DNA of 64,000 bases, from assembly GCF_032452875.1 (NCBI RefSeq), contig NC_083897.1:13064854-13128853 (forward strand). Reading direction: 5' to 3'. The DNA is from Bos javanicus. Its lineage: Eukaryota; Chordata; Mammalia; Artiodactyla; Bovidae. Below, piece after piece: positions 10,629-21,337 of the stretch; position 1 is the stretch's first letter; the number at the start of each line of letters is the position of its first letter. Both the position numbers and the translations under genes were made by a program. The notes beneath the pieces are model-generated. The model saw only the letters and a list, made by a program, of their open reading frames with translations. It was not told the origin of the DNA and made no database searches.

Positions 10629-10825
10629 GGACTTCCCTGACAGACCAGTGGTTAAAACTTTGCCTTCTAATGCAGGAGGCACAGGTTTGATCCTTGGTTG
10701 GGGAGCTAAAGTCCCACATGCCTCGCAGTCACACCAAAACAAAACATGAAACAGAAGCAAAGTTGTAACAAATTCAGTAAAGACTTTAAAAATGATCCAC
10801 ATCAAAAAAAAAAAAATTTTTTTAA
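10629..10825 (+). mobile_element. CHR-2-type tRNA-derived SINE
   Basis: Head GGACTTCCCTGACAGACCAG, B-box region GGTTTGATCCTTGG, then the tail block GAAGCAAAGTTGTAACAAAT and AGTAAAGACTTTAAAAATGA and an A-rich end. A 13-bp TSD with one mismatch flanks it: AGTTGTGGTCCTG at 10616-10628 and AGTTGTGATCCTG at 10826-10838. Confidence 0.93.
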
Positions 10826-11160
10826 AGTTGTGATCCTGAGCAAGGAACTCAGCTGGCATCAGAGTTCAAGACTTAATGAGACAAATATTTCCTTCTGGGA
10901 TATTTTGTCCCTCATAGTAACTTAAAAAGTTTAACTTTCCAACATAAAAGGACAGAAATGTTGTGTTAGGGAAAAAAATAATCACACACATCCTCTTGAA
11001 GAATCAAAAGATCTAACAAGATTTGGCCCACATTCTCATGTGGCAAGAGAAGACTGGTGTGGATGAGAAATATCTCTTCTGCTTCCCAGAAGTCCCCACC
11101 CCTCAAGAATGTTTCCTACACAACCAGTTTTGTTTATTCAATTACCTAGCAGACTCCTGG

Positions 11161-11271
11161 GCGCTTCCCTCATAACTCAGTAAAGAATCTGCCTGCCATG
11201 CCGGAGATCCCGGTTGGATTCCTGGGTCAGGAAGATCCACTGGAGAAGGGATAGGCTCCCCACTCCAGTAC
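11161..11271 (+). mobile_element. short Bov-tA SINE with perfect TSD
   Basis: Only the tRNA-like head and the first BovA-related stretch are present, ending CCCCACTCCAGTAC. A perfect 13-bp TSD (AGCAGACTCCTGG at 11148-11160 and 11272-11284) shows that this short form was itself the inserted unit. Confidence 0.92.
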
Positions 11272-11380
11272 AGCAGACTCCTGGAGGAGTTTGTACTTCC
11301 TGAAGTACCAAAGTTCATAGTATTTTGCTTAAAAAAAAGTGAACACACCCCATCTGTTCACTCACATACTCCACACTTGT

Positions 11381-11417
11381 TTTGTTGTTGTTCAGTCATG
11401 TCCTACTCTTTGCAACC
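11381..11417 (-). mobile_element. very short BovA-derived insertion
   Basis: About 37 bp of antisense BovA 3' end with a GTTGTTGTT tail (TTCAGTCATGTCCTACTCTT). It is bounded by the near-identical CCACACTTGTTTTG at 11371-11384 and CCACACTTGTTTGG at 11418-11431. It reads as a severely 5'-truncated SINE insertion. Confidence 0.75.
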
Positions 11418-11431
11418 CCACACTTGTTTGG

Positions 11432-13560
11432 CGGGCTTTTTTTTCCCCCCCCCCAGAATATTGTGCCTGTAAAGCTGCTTTTTCTGGACTGTGTGAAGGG
11501 AATCACTTCCCCTCATGCCAGTTTCCTCACTTCGTTCACTGCATGGCCAGCTTGGGGTCTGTCTGGTTACCAGTGTTTGTGAAGAAGGACAGTATGACCT
11601 CTGGGGCAGGAGGACACTTGGAGTGAAGAAAGTCGTTAGCAAATCAATCCTAAAGTGATTTATTTCTAAGCAGTAGATAGCAAGGAGGCAGTGTATATTT
11701 ATCATTTGGACAAGGCCTTAATAAAGATAAATTCAGAGTTTGAGTTCCTCTAAGGAAGTGGCTTTAACTTCCGACATATGCCAAAAATGCATGTCACAGC
11801 TAATTAGGTGGTATTCGCGTACACCTTGCAAGTGGGTATTGTTAGGCAGCAGAGGAATAATGTGTTTGTCTGCGCTGAGATGTGCCATTGATGGTCTGAA
11901 AATTCAAGGGGCTTTGAGACCAATGTCAAGAGTTAAATCCAAGGAGAGCCCCCAAACTAATAATGAATGTGTGCTTGTTAGAAGTGTCTGTCAAGACTTT
12001 CTTTAGCTACAGCATGGAGGGCAAGTGAAGAGAATGACAGTTACATTCATGTGATGAATAAAAACATGATTTCTGAGCTTTATTTTTAGTGTCTCCCATC
12101 TGCATGTGGAGGATCCTTGCATTTACCAAAAACAAAGGGGGTTAAAGAATAGACTCTACTCTCCAAATAATCTCAGAAACACTGGTACTTCAGGGTCTCA
12201 GCTTTGACAGCTAGGACCTGAACTAGGAGAAGGCCAGACAGGCTCCTAAGCACAAGATTTCAGGAAATTCTCACTCTCAGGGTCTGGCAAGAACAGGGTT
12301 ATACTTGTCAAGTGAGCACCTCCTTAAATTTTCCTCCCTAGGGACCTGACATGCCTCACCATAGTCCCAACCCTGTTAGGAACATTTTTATTCTCATGAT
12401 GCTATAAGGTCTCACCAAGGATGGGGAAAGGCTAAAACATGTAAAATACTTACAAAATCCTGTACAATAACGTGTAATAACCTATCAAGACACGACATGC
12501 AGATAATATTGTAAACCCTTATATCATCACAGTAAGGAAAGGGGTCAGGAAAAACGAGTAGCATGTCTGAATATTCCTTTTTCAATTCCAAAGAAGCCTA
12601 CTAATGGAATTAAGGGCTAAAAAGGTACTGCCAAGGACCAGGTAAGCCTTGCTGGTGACAAGTGAGGACCCCACAATGAAGTTCTGTGCTTTGTGATTGC
12701 TGCCTCAGTCAATTGTGGGGTGGAGTTAAGAGAGACTAAAACTCATTTTTTCAATTAGGCTAAGAATCTCTAAGATCTTGACAACGTGAATCATTTGCCT
12801 GGGAAATCTTTTTGCATAGAGCCCCGAAGGGAAACTTCAGTCCTGTCTCATGTACAGCAATTTCCAGGTAGAGGTTTCATCCTGCCTGCAAGAGAAGCAA
12901 GACAGGAGACCTCAGGTCTTATTTTGCTCCATGTGGTTCGAGTGAGATTACCAAATGGCATTGGTCTTAAAACCCCAGTCTACCTCATGCCCTCTCTCTT
13001 CTTCTACTCCAACCCTCAAGGCCCAGAACATGAATATATATGTCAGGATTGAGAAAAGAACAAGCTACTGTGGTGCCAAGCTGAGAAGGGTCATTCTCAT
13101 CCAGTCTTAACTGGAGCCCAGCTTGAGACCTTCCAAATGAAAGATCATTGAGTGCTTCCAGGTGGAAAACTGCCAGTTCAACAAAATTTATCACACTGGC
13201 TTGTGAGGCCCTGTGGGCATGGGCATGTGTACACACGAGTGCATGCACACACACACACGAGAACAAATGAACGAAAACCACCCACTCTTGTTACAGAGAA
13301 AGACTCTGGAAATGAATTCTAAACACAGGTATTAGCATTTCCACAGCACACGGAAGGGGAAAGTCCTTGATAAAATGTGGTCTCCATTTGCTAAATTCCA
13401 CTTAGCTCAGCTCTCTGGCAGCTTCTCCCTGGGTTTGGCTGGGCTACATGGGCGTGAGGGCTTCCAATAAAGCATTTCCAAACAAGTGATTGCACTAAGC
13501 ATAGTCCAGAACTTGGCACAAACTTTTTGAAAGTTTATGCTCAACATTCTGAATTACTTG
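11432..13560. other. no recognised feature
   Basis: About 2.1 kb with no recognised repeat apart from a C-run at about 11445-11455 and a short CA run near 13247-13258. Several open frames of 60-100 codons occur, none with a recognisable domain. Confidence 0.45.
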
Positions 13561-13564
13561 ACAC

Positions 13565-13770
13565 TGCTCATCAATTATTCAAATATTTATTAAGTACCTC
13601 TGAATGTACAAGATTATTCTTGGTGCTGGAGGGAGGCATAGTGAGAAAGATACCAATGAGATCCCAAGTCTACTATGAGAGTTAACTGTCTAGTAAGGAG
13701 GTTAAGATATGCACAGGAATAGCTAGTATGAAGCAGGAAAAGTTACACCGCACAGATGGGGAACAGAAAA
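13565..13770 (-). mobile_element. L2 LINE 3' fragment
   Basis: ATTCAAATATTTATTAAGTA, GGTGCTGGAGGGAGGCATAG and AACTGTCTAGTAAGGAGGTT follow the antisense L2 3' end pattern. Confidence 0.55.
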
Positions 13771-13876
13771 TAGGTTTGAACCTCCATACTCAAAGCATGT
13801 TCTGCTTACCAGTGTCTGGGTATCACTGAGAAGCTTGTTAGCAGTGCAGACTCAGGCCCTGCTCTGATTCAGACTC

Positions 13877-14103
13877 ATTTTTTCCCTTCCGTTTGCAATC
13901 TTAAACCTTTTTATCATAATCTACAATGTTGTTAGTTTCAAACACACAGCTAAGTGATTCAGTTATACATACATTCTTTCAGATTCTTTTCCTTATAGGT
14001 TATTACAAGATACTGAACACAATTCCCTGTATTATACAGTGGGTCCTTATTTATCTATTATATATAGTAGTGTATATGCTAATACCAAGACTATAGTTTA
14101 ACA
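13877..14103 (-). mobile_element. L1 3' UTR fragment, bovine type
   Basis: Antisense L1 3' end with a T-rich start, AATCTACAATGTTGTTAGTT, AGTGATTCAGTTATACATAC and GGTTATTACAAGATACTGAA, ending near ATATATAGTAGTGTATATGC. It interrupts the MER5A-like element. Confidence 0.82.
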
Positions 14104-14148
14104 AGAACCATGGGAGATTCTGATACACTTGACAGTCAGAAGCCCCAG

Positions 14149-14424
14149 GTGGCTGCTGCTGCTGCTAAGTCACTTCAGTTGTGTCCGACTCTGTGTGATC
14201 CCACAGACGGCAGCCACCAGGCTCCCCTGTCCCTGGGATTCTCCAGGCAAGAACACTGGAGTGGGCTGCCATTTCCTTCTCCAATGCATGAAAGTGAAAA
14301 GTGAAAGGGAAGTCGCTCAGTCGTGTCCAACTCTTAGCAACCCCATGGACTGCAGCCTACCAGGTTCCTCCATCCATGGGATTTTCCAGGCAAAGTACTG
14401 GAGTGGGGTGCCATTGCCTTCTCC
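14149..14424 (+). mobile_element. BOV-A2 SINE
   Basis: Complete BOV-A2 from the GCTGCTGCT head to CCTTCTCC. A short TSD, AGCCCCA (14141-14147 and 14426-14432), flanks it. Confidence 0.92.
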
Positions 14425-15136
14425 GAGCCCCACGCTAAAGTAGTTCAAAAGATAAATGGTTTTCAGCTGAGAGGCTCAAGAAAAATCTGAAGGAGACAGC
14501 ATGTGAGTCAGATTTCAACAATGTGACAAGCTTCTAGCTGGCCGCCAAAATTTGCCCTCCACTTCCTCCACATGTGTGGCTAGACTACATTGCCTAGCCT
14601 CTCTCGGAGTGTGTGGCTAATTTCTGATGGAATCTGAGAAGTGGCATGTACCACTTCCAGGCCTCCAACTTAAAAGAGTCGACATGCCTTATTCACTTTC
14701 CTCTTCCTCCAGCTAGGTCCTGGATGTGTGTGAGGGGGGAGGTGGGGCAGTGCCGGGGTCCAGCCCCGGCTGATCCAGGGTATTCGAAGGGGAGACGGCT
14801 TAGGCGACTATTTAAATATTCATCAAAGATATAAAGAGTAATAGAATGAGGATAGCTCAGTAGGAAAATTCAGTGGAGAAAAGAGGCTGAGTAGCTTGGT
14901 TTACGCAGGAGACCATTAAAACTTCAAGACAAGAAGTTTGCACCACTTACGTAGGCCGCAGGCATCCTTCCGTTCTCCCGAAAGAGAGGAGACACTGAGG
15001 CCTCCCCGGTCGGATCTTAGAAGCCCAGGCATAATTAGTAAGCATGGCGGGTTCCGCGCTCCAGATGGAGACTCAGCCAGAGTGAGAGAGAGAGAGACAT
15101 GGGGAGACCAGTATTTCGAGGAACTGATCCCAACTC

Positions 15137-15142
15137 TTTATT
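15137..15142 (-). terminator. LTR poly(A) signal
   Basis: AATAAA on the minus strand inside the solo LTR, about 14 bp downstream of the TATA box in the sense direction. Confidence 0.55.
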
Positions 15143-15155
15143 TTCCAGAGTCTGT

Positions 15156-15162
15156 TTTTATA
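15156..15162 (-). promoter_or_regulatory. LTR TATA box
   Basis: TATAAAA on the minus strand inside the solo LTR, just upstream (in the sense direction) of the poly(A) signal. Confidence 0.6.
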
Positions 15163-16499
15163 CACTGAGATGTTATACAAAAGTCACGTGGGGACAGCAG
15201 TCCTGACTTTTATTAAAGTCAGGTGCTTCACACAAATGTATACAGAGGTCTTAGGGGTGTTACATCATCTTCTGGCCAGGGGGGCCTGCTGAGAATTTAC
15301 GACCCTCTCCTTGTGACAGTGGTCAGTCAACCAGAACACTTTTCTCTCCAAGGGTGATTATTCTTAAAACAGACATCACTCAAATAAAGTTACATTCCTA
15401 TAGGGTGAGGGTGTAGTGGGTTTTAGTTAAGGAAAGAATTTACTTAGCCTAAGGTCTAATGTGATTTATATCAAAGGTTAATACTTATTTCTCCTATATA
15501 TTCATTAATGTGTGTAAGGGCAGGGGATGTGGAGTCTTAGCAACAAACATTGGCTCAACAAATGAAAAACCCTTCACCAATACAGTTTCTAATCAGCCCA
15601 TTATACTAATAGTTTTCTAACTTTTCTAAGGAACCTGTTTTTAGAAGGTTTAAAGCATCTCGTGCCTCTCACGGTGGGGAGGCTGTGAGCAATCACATGT
15701 GGCCTGACAAGCCTGTCAGGTAGGCTAGAGAACCTTCAGAGGAGTTTGTAGGTTAAAACACTCTTGTCACGCCCAGGAGTTTTTATTAACTGGAGCTCTA
15801 GGTTAACTCCTTCTCCAAAAGAGGTGGTGGGGGACAGCCCCCCATAAAGTCAGAGGTGTAGATGAGCACAAAGTAGTAAAGTAGGCAGGCTCTGGTTATG
15901 GGGGTAGATGCTCGAGGATTTCCAAGGGGACTCCTGAGGCTCGATCCCGCCTTTGCGTATGTCGAGCCTCCTTCCTCATGACCTTTGCCACAGGCGGAGT
16001 ACCTCACTCTGGCCCCCAACAGGGCAGCCTCGACCATTCAAATGAGAATCACATCTTAGGGAATGCTAGAGCAGTAGCTTGTTGAATTGACAACTTGTAA
16101 AGAAGCCTAAATTCTGGAATGAAGATGCAAAGCACAGCCACTATCGTTCTGAAACACAGCAGAACTTTCACGTGAGAAACAAGTGACCTTCTGAATTTTT
16201 AAAGCCTTTTTACTCTATGCTCACTTTTTTCAAAATGGGGGAGGGGATGAGGCCCTCTGTTTATCCTAACAAATGCAGATGTATAAAATGCAGATGGAGA
16301 AAGGTGGTGAAGAGAGTATTATTGGAGATTGAAGGATCAGCCGAAGTAGACACAGGGGTACGTATGAATATGCATGGACAATTCCTATTGTCAAGGAATC
16401 ACAATAGTTAGGCTGGCTGGAGCATACGGTATGTGACGTCATAATAGCAAATAGAGTTGGAAAGGTAAATTTTAAATTCAGATTATGGGATCTGGCATT

Positions 16500-16677
16500 C
16501 CAGGCCAGTGGTAACAGGGAGCCATTGCAGACCTAACAAAGGAAAGCATAATGTTTGGGTGAGATTATTCTGGCAATAGTGTGTGTGATAACTTGACATG
16601 GGGAGATGAGAGGAAGACCAGTTAAGCTTTTGCAATAGTCCAGCTGAAGAATGGCAGTAAGAACCTCAATGAGGTTA
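16500..16677 (-). mobile_element. possible ancient LINE (L2-like) fragment
   Basis: GTAACAGGGAGCCATTGCAG and TTTTGCAATAGTCCAGCTGA resemble text common in antisense ancient CR1-clade LINE copies. It is strongly diverged. It ends at the BovB target site. Confidence 0.4.
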
Positions 16678-17475
16678 GTCAGTTCAGTTCAGTCGCTCAG
16701 TCGTGTCTGAGTCTTTGCGACCCCATGAATCACAGCACGCCAGGCCTCCCTGTCCATCACCAACTCCCAGAGTTCACTCAGACTCACATCCATCGAGTCA
16801 GTGATGCCATCCAGCCATCTCATCCTCTGTCGTCCCCTTCTCCTCCTGCCTCCAATCCCTCCCAGCATCAGAGTCTTTTCCAATGAGTCAACTCTTCACA
16901 TGAGGTGGCCCAAGTACTGGAGTTTCAGCTTTAGCATCATTCCTTCCAAGGAAATCCAGGGCTGATCTCCTTCAGAATGGACTGGTTGGATCTCCTTGCA
17001 GTCCAAGGGACTCTCAAGAGTCTTCTCCAACACCACAGTTCAAAAGCAACAATTCTTTGGCGCTCAGCCTTCTTCACAGTCCAACTCTCACATCCATACA
17101 TGACCACAGGAAAAACCAAAGCCTTGACTAGACGGACCTTTGTTGGCAAAGTTATGTCTCTGCTTTTGAATATGCTATCTAGGTGGGTCATAACTTTTCT
17201 TCCAAGGAGCAAGCGTCTTTTAATTTCATGGCTGCAGTCACCATCTGCAGTGATTTTAGAGCCCCAAAAAATAAAGTCTGACACTGTTTCCATTGTTTCT
17301 CCATCTATTTCCCATGAAGTGATGGGACCGGATGCCATGATCTTCATTTTCTGAATGTTGAGCTTTAAGCCAAATTTTTCACTCTCCACTTTCACTTTCA
17401 AGAGGCTTTTTAGTTCCTCTTCACTTTCTGCCATAAGCGTGGTGTCATCTGCATATCGGAGGTTATTGATATTTC
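16678..17475 (-). mobile_element. BovB LINE, 5'-truncated, with RT palm relic
   Basis: About 0.8 kb of antisense BovB. The tail CAGTTCAGTTCAGT is at the left. The minus-strand frame at 16937-17479 (180 codons) begins just before the YADD catalytic motif of the reverse transcriptase and continues through EEELKSLL, the HEIKRRLLLGRKVMTHLDSI region and VMYGCESWTVKKAERQRI. The Arg-rich C-terminal part (16689-16883) is in another frame, so a frameshift near 16940 breaks it. The target duplication CTCAATGAGGTTA is at 16665-16677 and 17475-17487. Confidence 0.95.
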
Positions 17476-17487
17476 TCAATGAGGTTA

Positions 17488-17756
17488 CTGCTGCTAAGTC
17501 ACTTCAGTCGTGTCCGACTCTGTGCGAACCCATAGACGGCAGCCCACCAGGCTCCCCCATCCCCGGGACTCTCCAGGCAAGAACACTTGAGTGGGTTGCC
17601 ATTTCCTTCTCCAATGCATGAAAGTGAAAAGTGAAAGTGAAGTTACTGAGTCTTGTCCGACTCTTATCAACCCCATGGACTTTGGCCCACCAGGCTCCTC
17701 CGTCCATGGGATTTTCCAGGCAAGAGTGCTGGAATGGGGTGCCATTGCCTTCTCCG
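17488..17756 (+). mobile_element. BOV-A2 SINE inserted at the BovB target duplication
   Basis: Complete BOV-A2 from CTGCTGCTAAGTCACTTCAG to CCTTCTCCG. It is flanked by CAATGAGGTTA at 17477-17487 and 17757-17767. The left copy is also the right TSD of the BovB, so the same 11 bp occurs three times. Confidence 0.95.
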
Positions 17757-17767
17757 CAATGAGGTTA

Positions 17768-18203
17768 ACTGCAGTACAAATATAGTGTTGAAAGCAGCTA
17801 TTCTCAATTTAGGTATTCCTCCCAAAAATATCTGATAAGCTTTGAGCTCTTAGAGGCTGAACTAATGATAGAGTATCTAGTGTAGGGTAAAATTAGCTGT
17901 TCCAAATTACATAGAAAAATAGTAAATCACCATAGATCTTTGAACATGCACTTGAGGTGGGAAAAAGGAAAAAATTTCAGATGGGGAAAATTTTCAAAAC
18001 TAGGAAAAGCTATTATATGAAACTGTATCCAAATATATTTATTATCTGCATTTCTAGAAGTTAAACTAAAACTGGATTTCTGTAAATGAATTATTGTCTT
18101 CCCAATGAGCTTATTTCTGAGTTGTGTCCTCTTTGACTAATTGTCCACAGAAAACACCTAACATGTGACCTTTAGTTTCTTCACCCCAGATTATTATACA
18201 GCT
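17768..18203. other. no recognised feature
   Basis: AT-rich sequence with no recognised repeat or gene. Confidence 0.45.
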
Positions 18204-18471
18204 AAAGGCAACCCACTCCAGTGTTCTTGCCTGGAAAATCCCATGGACGGAGGAGCCTGGTGGGCTGCAGTCCATGGGGTCACTAAGAGTCAGACACAAC
18301 TGAGCGACTTCCCTTTCACTTTTCACTTTCATGCATTGGAGAAGGAAATGGCACCCCACTCCAGTGTTCTTGCCTGGAGAATCCCAGGGACGGGGGAGCC
18401 TGGTGGGCTGCCGTCTATGGGGTCGCACAGAGTCGGACACAACTGAAGCAACTTAGCTGCAGCAGCAGCAA
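18204..18471 (-). mobile_element. BOV-A2 SINE
   Basis: Antisense BOV-A2, slightly 3'-truncated (starts AAAGGCAACCCACTCCAGTG), ending in the GCTGCAGCAGCAGC head. A short AAAGGCA duplication (18204-18210 and 18470-18476) may be the TSD. Confidence 0.92.
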
Positions 18472-19407
18472 AGGCATTGGAAACATTTCAATAAACTCTT
18501 CACTAAAGCCAAGTAGATTGTAGTTTAAATTTAAAAGTGCTCTTGTAATTTGGCTTTTCAAAAAATTTAGAGGTCATATATGAGTTATGCCTTAAAGCAT
18601 GGCCCAGCCATACTAAACAATAAATGAGTTTAATGATAAATATACTCCAAGTTGGTGACTGGTTAGAATCCCAGGATTAAAACAGGATATAACTGAAGCA
18701 CTCCTGAGGGTGTGAGCACACAAATATTGAACTTGAAAATTACAGGCTTCAACAGTGTAGCGAGTGTACTAAAGAAGTTGATTGAAATCAATTACGCTCC
18801 TGAAAATTGGGAGGTATTCAGAGAACAATTAGGAGGAGTCCAATCCATACTCATTAATACAGAGTGAGTCCCCAAATGACAAAGATATCTGCTGTGATTA
18901 ACAAAGAAGTTAAAAAAAGAGATAGCTTCATAATAAACAGGCGTGGGAAAGGCTTACAGAACACAACAAACAGTAACATTCTTAAATTCTATTAGAAAGA
19001 AGCTGCAATCTAGTTCATGATGAAATATACTTATTAGTAATAGGAGCCAAAGTGAGGGGGCTCTGATTCAGGTGTGTTACCCAACCCAGAGAAAGTGACG
19101 AAGCCTCGTTTGCCCTTGCCCATGGCTTATTTGATAACTTGATGATAATCCATATGGTAGGTCAGGCTTCAAACATAGGCAGAGGAGGGAGGCTTTGACA
19201 TTAAGGAATACAGAGCTCTGGGTTCCAAAACAAAGGCCTTTCACTGTTGCTGAGGATCCCTGAGGGGCTCATCAACCCCCACATAAAATGATGATAATGT
19301 CTGTCCTGCCTGCCTCACAACAAAGGTATTTAATAATCAAACGTGACTGTATGGAAGTAGATCATTGCTGCACACTGCAAGGAATTGGTTACTGTTTCAC
19401 TACTTTG
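18472..19407. other. no recognised feature
   Basis: No repeat family or coding region recognised. Confidence 0.45.
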
Positions 19408-19631
19408 TTCATAATAGCAGCTGACTATGTGCTAGCTCCTGTGCTAAGCACTGAGCATTCATTAATAACTTACTCTTCATAACTACCCTATGGCAATGGG
19501 TTCCATTATCCCATTTTACAGGTAAGGCAACAGAGCCTCAGAGAGTTTAACATACAAAATGACACAGCTAGTAAATGGTAACACCATCATGTGAGGCCAA
19601 GCTGTTTGATTACAGAGCTTATTCTGTAGTC
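19408..19631 (-). mobile_element. MIR SINE
   Basis: Antisense MIR. ACTATGTGCTAGCTCCTGTG, CCCATTTTACAGGTAAGGCA and CACAGCTAGTAAATGGTAAC are the conserved core stretches. Nearly full length. Confidence 0.88.
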
Positions 19632-19818
19632 CAGGGGTCCCCAGCCTCTGGGCATGGACTGGTACCTCCTGTCAGATAAGAGGTGGCATTAGATTAGAAG
19701 TACACAATAAATGTAATGTGTTTAAATCATCCCCAAACCATCCCCCTTCCCCTGGTCCATGAAAAAAATTGTCTTCCATGAAACCCGTCCCCAGTGCCAG
19801 GAAGGTTGGGAACCACTG
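19632..19818. mobile_element. MER1-type hAT-Charlie MITE
   Basis: CAGGGGTCCCCAGCCTCTGG at the left and GGTTGGGAACCACTG at the right are diverged terminal inverted repeats. The interior CTCCTGTCAGATAAGAGGTG and CCATGAAAAAAATTGTCTTC matches the MER1 family. No transposase. Confidence 0.8.
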
Positions 19819-19934
19819 CAAACCACTGGATTGCAATACCTCTTGACATTAATACATGATATTTGCATATTATTTTGCCTCTTCCAGGCTGTTATTCCTT
19901 TGATGAGCTCCTTCTGCAATTCATACATTATCAT

Positions 19935-20070
19935 CTATTTTCAAACACCTTCTCATTTAATCAATACCACAATCCTATGAAGTAGGGAAATCTTTCCCTG
20001 TATCATGGAAGGGAAACCAGACTCAAGGGAAAGTGACTTGACCAAGGTCACACCACTGGTAAGTGTTCTT
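19935..20070 (-). mobile_element. MIR SINE fragment
   Basis: TCATTTAATCAATACCACAA, AAGTGACTTGACCAAGGTCA and CACCACTGGTAAGTG are antisense MIR core motifs. Confidence 0.72.
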
Positions 20071-20945
20071 GACAATACACTGAAGCTGCCCTACCAGTTT
20101 GGTTTCCTGGGTACATGGCGATCAGGAAACGTTTCCTCAGTCATCCAATGTGACTATTCTATTCCCTGGAAATATCTTTAATTTTTTTAATCTAAATTGC
20201 ATAAAATTTAGAAATAGCAAGACTCATGAGGTGTCAGAGCACAAGACAAGCACAGCTAAAAATTAGGGTCTGGGCCAAGCTCTATGGAGGCGCCATGATG
20301 GGGACTCCAACCATCGAAATACATTCATCAATGACAATCCTAGAAGCAGGATGAGGATCTAAGCCACTTTTGATAGACTGCATCTCTAAGCCCTTTAAGG
20401 GTAAATCCACAGATAAGGATGATTCATGAGCATGTTCAGTGCGGCTTACAAAAAGGATTCATTTGTGGAGATTTTAACTGCAAAGAGTAACTTGTTTGAA
20501 TGCAAAATTCAACATCAGTCAGTGTCTGAAGGTCAGTATTAGGTGACCTGTCCTCTGCAGATTTCAAGTCAACCGTGAATCTCAGCCATCAATATATTCC
20601 CCCCTTCCTGCCCCCAAAGGCAAATGAAGTACACCTGAAAGGCAGAGGACACTTGCTTGGGGCATTCCTCTTCTTTTCACAGCTCTCCAGCTGCCCAGGG
20701 CCCTCCTGCTGCCTTCCATTGCCGAGTACCATCTGCTGTTGAGCTCCCTGTAGAATCTCCCGTCTCTCACCTACACTTTCCTGTCTAAGTGACCCCTTTC
20801 CTTAGGGTAACACATGGGATTGCAAGTGCCTCTGAGAAATTAATTACAACTAATTTATTAATGGCTGAAAAGGAGTTTTGTTATTCAGCCCCGCATCTAC
20901 CCGACCCTAGAAAACAGGAGACAGCATGGTTCAATAAAGGAAAAG
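20071..20945. other. no recognised feature
   Basis: No repeat or gene recognised. Open frames here are short and lack domains. Confidence 0.45.
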
Positions 20946-21070
20946 AAAGTGTTAGTCACTCAGTCATGTCTGAATCTTTGCGACCCCATGGACTGTAGGC
21001 CGTCAGGCTCCTCTGTCCATGGGATTCTCCAGGCAAGAATACTGGAGTGGATAGCCATTTCCTTCTCCAG
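20946..21070 (-). mobile_element. BovA-derived SINE fragment
   Basis: Antisense BovA half (GAAAGTGTTAGTCACTCAGT to GCCATTTCCTTCTCCAG), without the tRNA head. AGGAAAAG at 20938-20945 and 21078-21085 may be its TSD. Confidence 0.85.
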
Positions 21071-21337
21071 TCAGTAGAGGAAAAGTGGCCTCAAAATCCA
21101 CCAGACCGAAAGCCAGGACAATAGGGTCATAGTTCAAGGTCTCTGTGCCTGAGCTGTGTGGTTTATTTTCTTCGGCATCAGTTTAATTGTGACTAGAACC
21201 TGTTACCCATTCACGGAGAACCAACATGCCCTGCATGCTTCTGGGATCTATCCAAGCCCTGCCCAAAGTGAAGAGGACTTAAGTCATATTTTTGCATGCT
21301 TTTCTACAGAATAGGACTGGTTTTACCTATGCTTATA

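Larger units (their letters stand above)
13795..14450 (+). mobile_element. MER5A-like hAT element split by two insertions
   Basis: Three pieces read as one MER5A: 13795-13876 (TATCACTGAGAAGCTTGTTA and CTCTGATTCAGACTCA), 14104-14148 (AACAAGAACCATGGGAGATT and TGATACACTTGACAGTCAG), and 14425-14450 (GCCCCACGCTAAAGTAGTTC). An antisense L1 tail and a BOV-A2 lie between them. It is non-autonomous with no coding sequence. Confidence 0.6.
14751..16021 (-). mobile_element. solo LTR of a ruminant class II endogenous retrovirus (BTLTR1-like)
   Basis: 1,271 bp, antisense. The plus-strand ends are TGCCGGGGTCCAGCCCCGGC and GGCCCCCAACA, so the sense strand runs TGTTGGGGGCC to CCGGCA. A perfect 6-bp duplication, GGGCAG, lies at 14745-14750 and 16022-16027, the length typical of class II (betaretrovirus-like) integrations. 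A TATAAAA box and an AATAAA signal are visible on the minus strand near 15137-15162. That gives a U3 of about 0.86 kb and a downstream part of about 0.38 kb. No gag, pol or env adjoins it, so the provirus was lost by LTR-LTR recombination. GC-richer and CpG-richer than its surroundings. Confidence 0.85.
14535..16100 (+). mobile_element. possible ancient mammalian repeat interrupted by a solo LTR
   Basis: 14535-14750 (GGCTAGACTACATTGCCTAG, CCACTTCCAGGCCTCCAACT, then a Thr/Ser-like CT-rich stretch) resembles an old LTR-like mammalian repeat also seen near 56725. The solo LTR at 14751-16021 interrupts it. The part after the LTR is poorly conserved. I could not name the family. Confidence 0.35.

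Noticed and set aside
11339..11705. overlapping frames of 66-100 codons on both strands
   Set aside because: They run through a C-tract and a tiny SINE scrap. Overlap on both strands suggests compositional chance.
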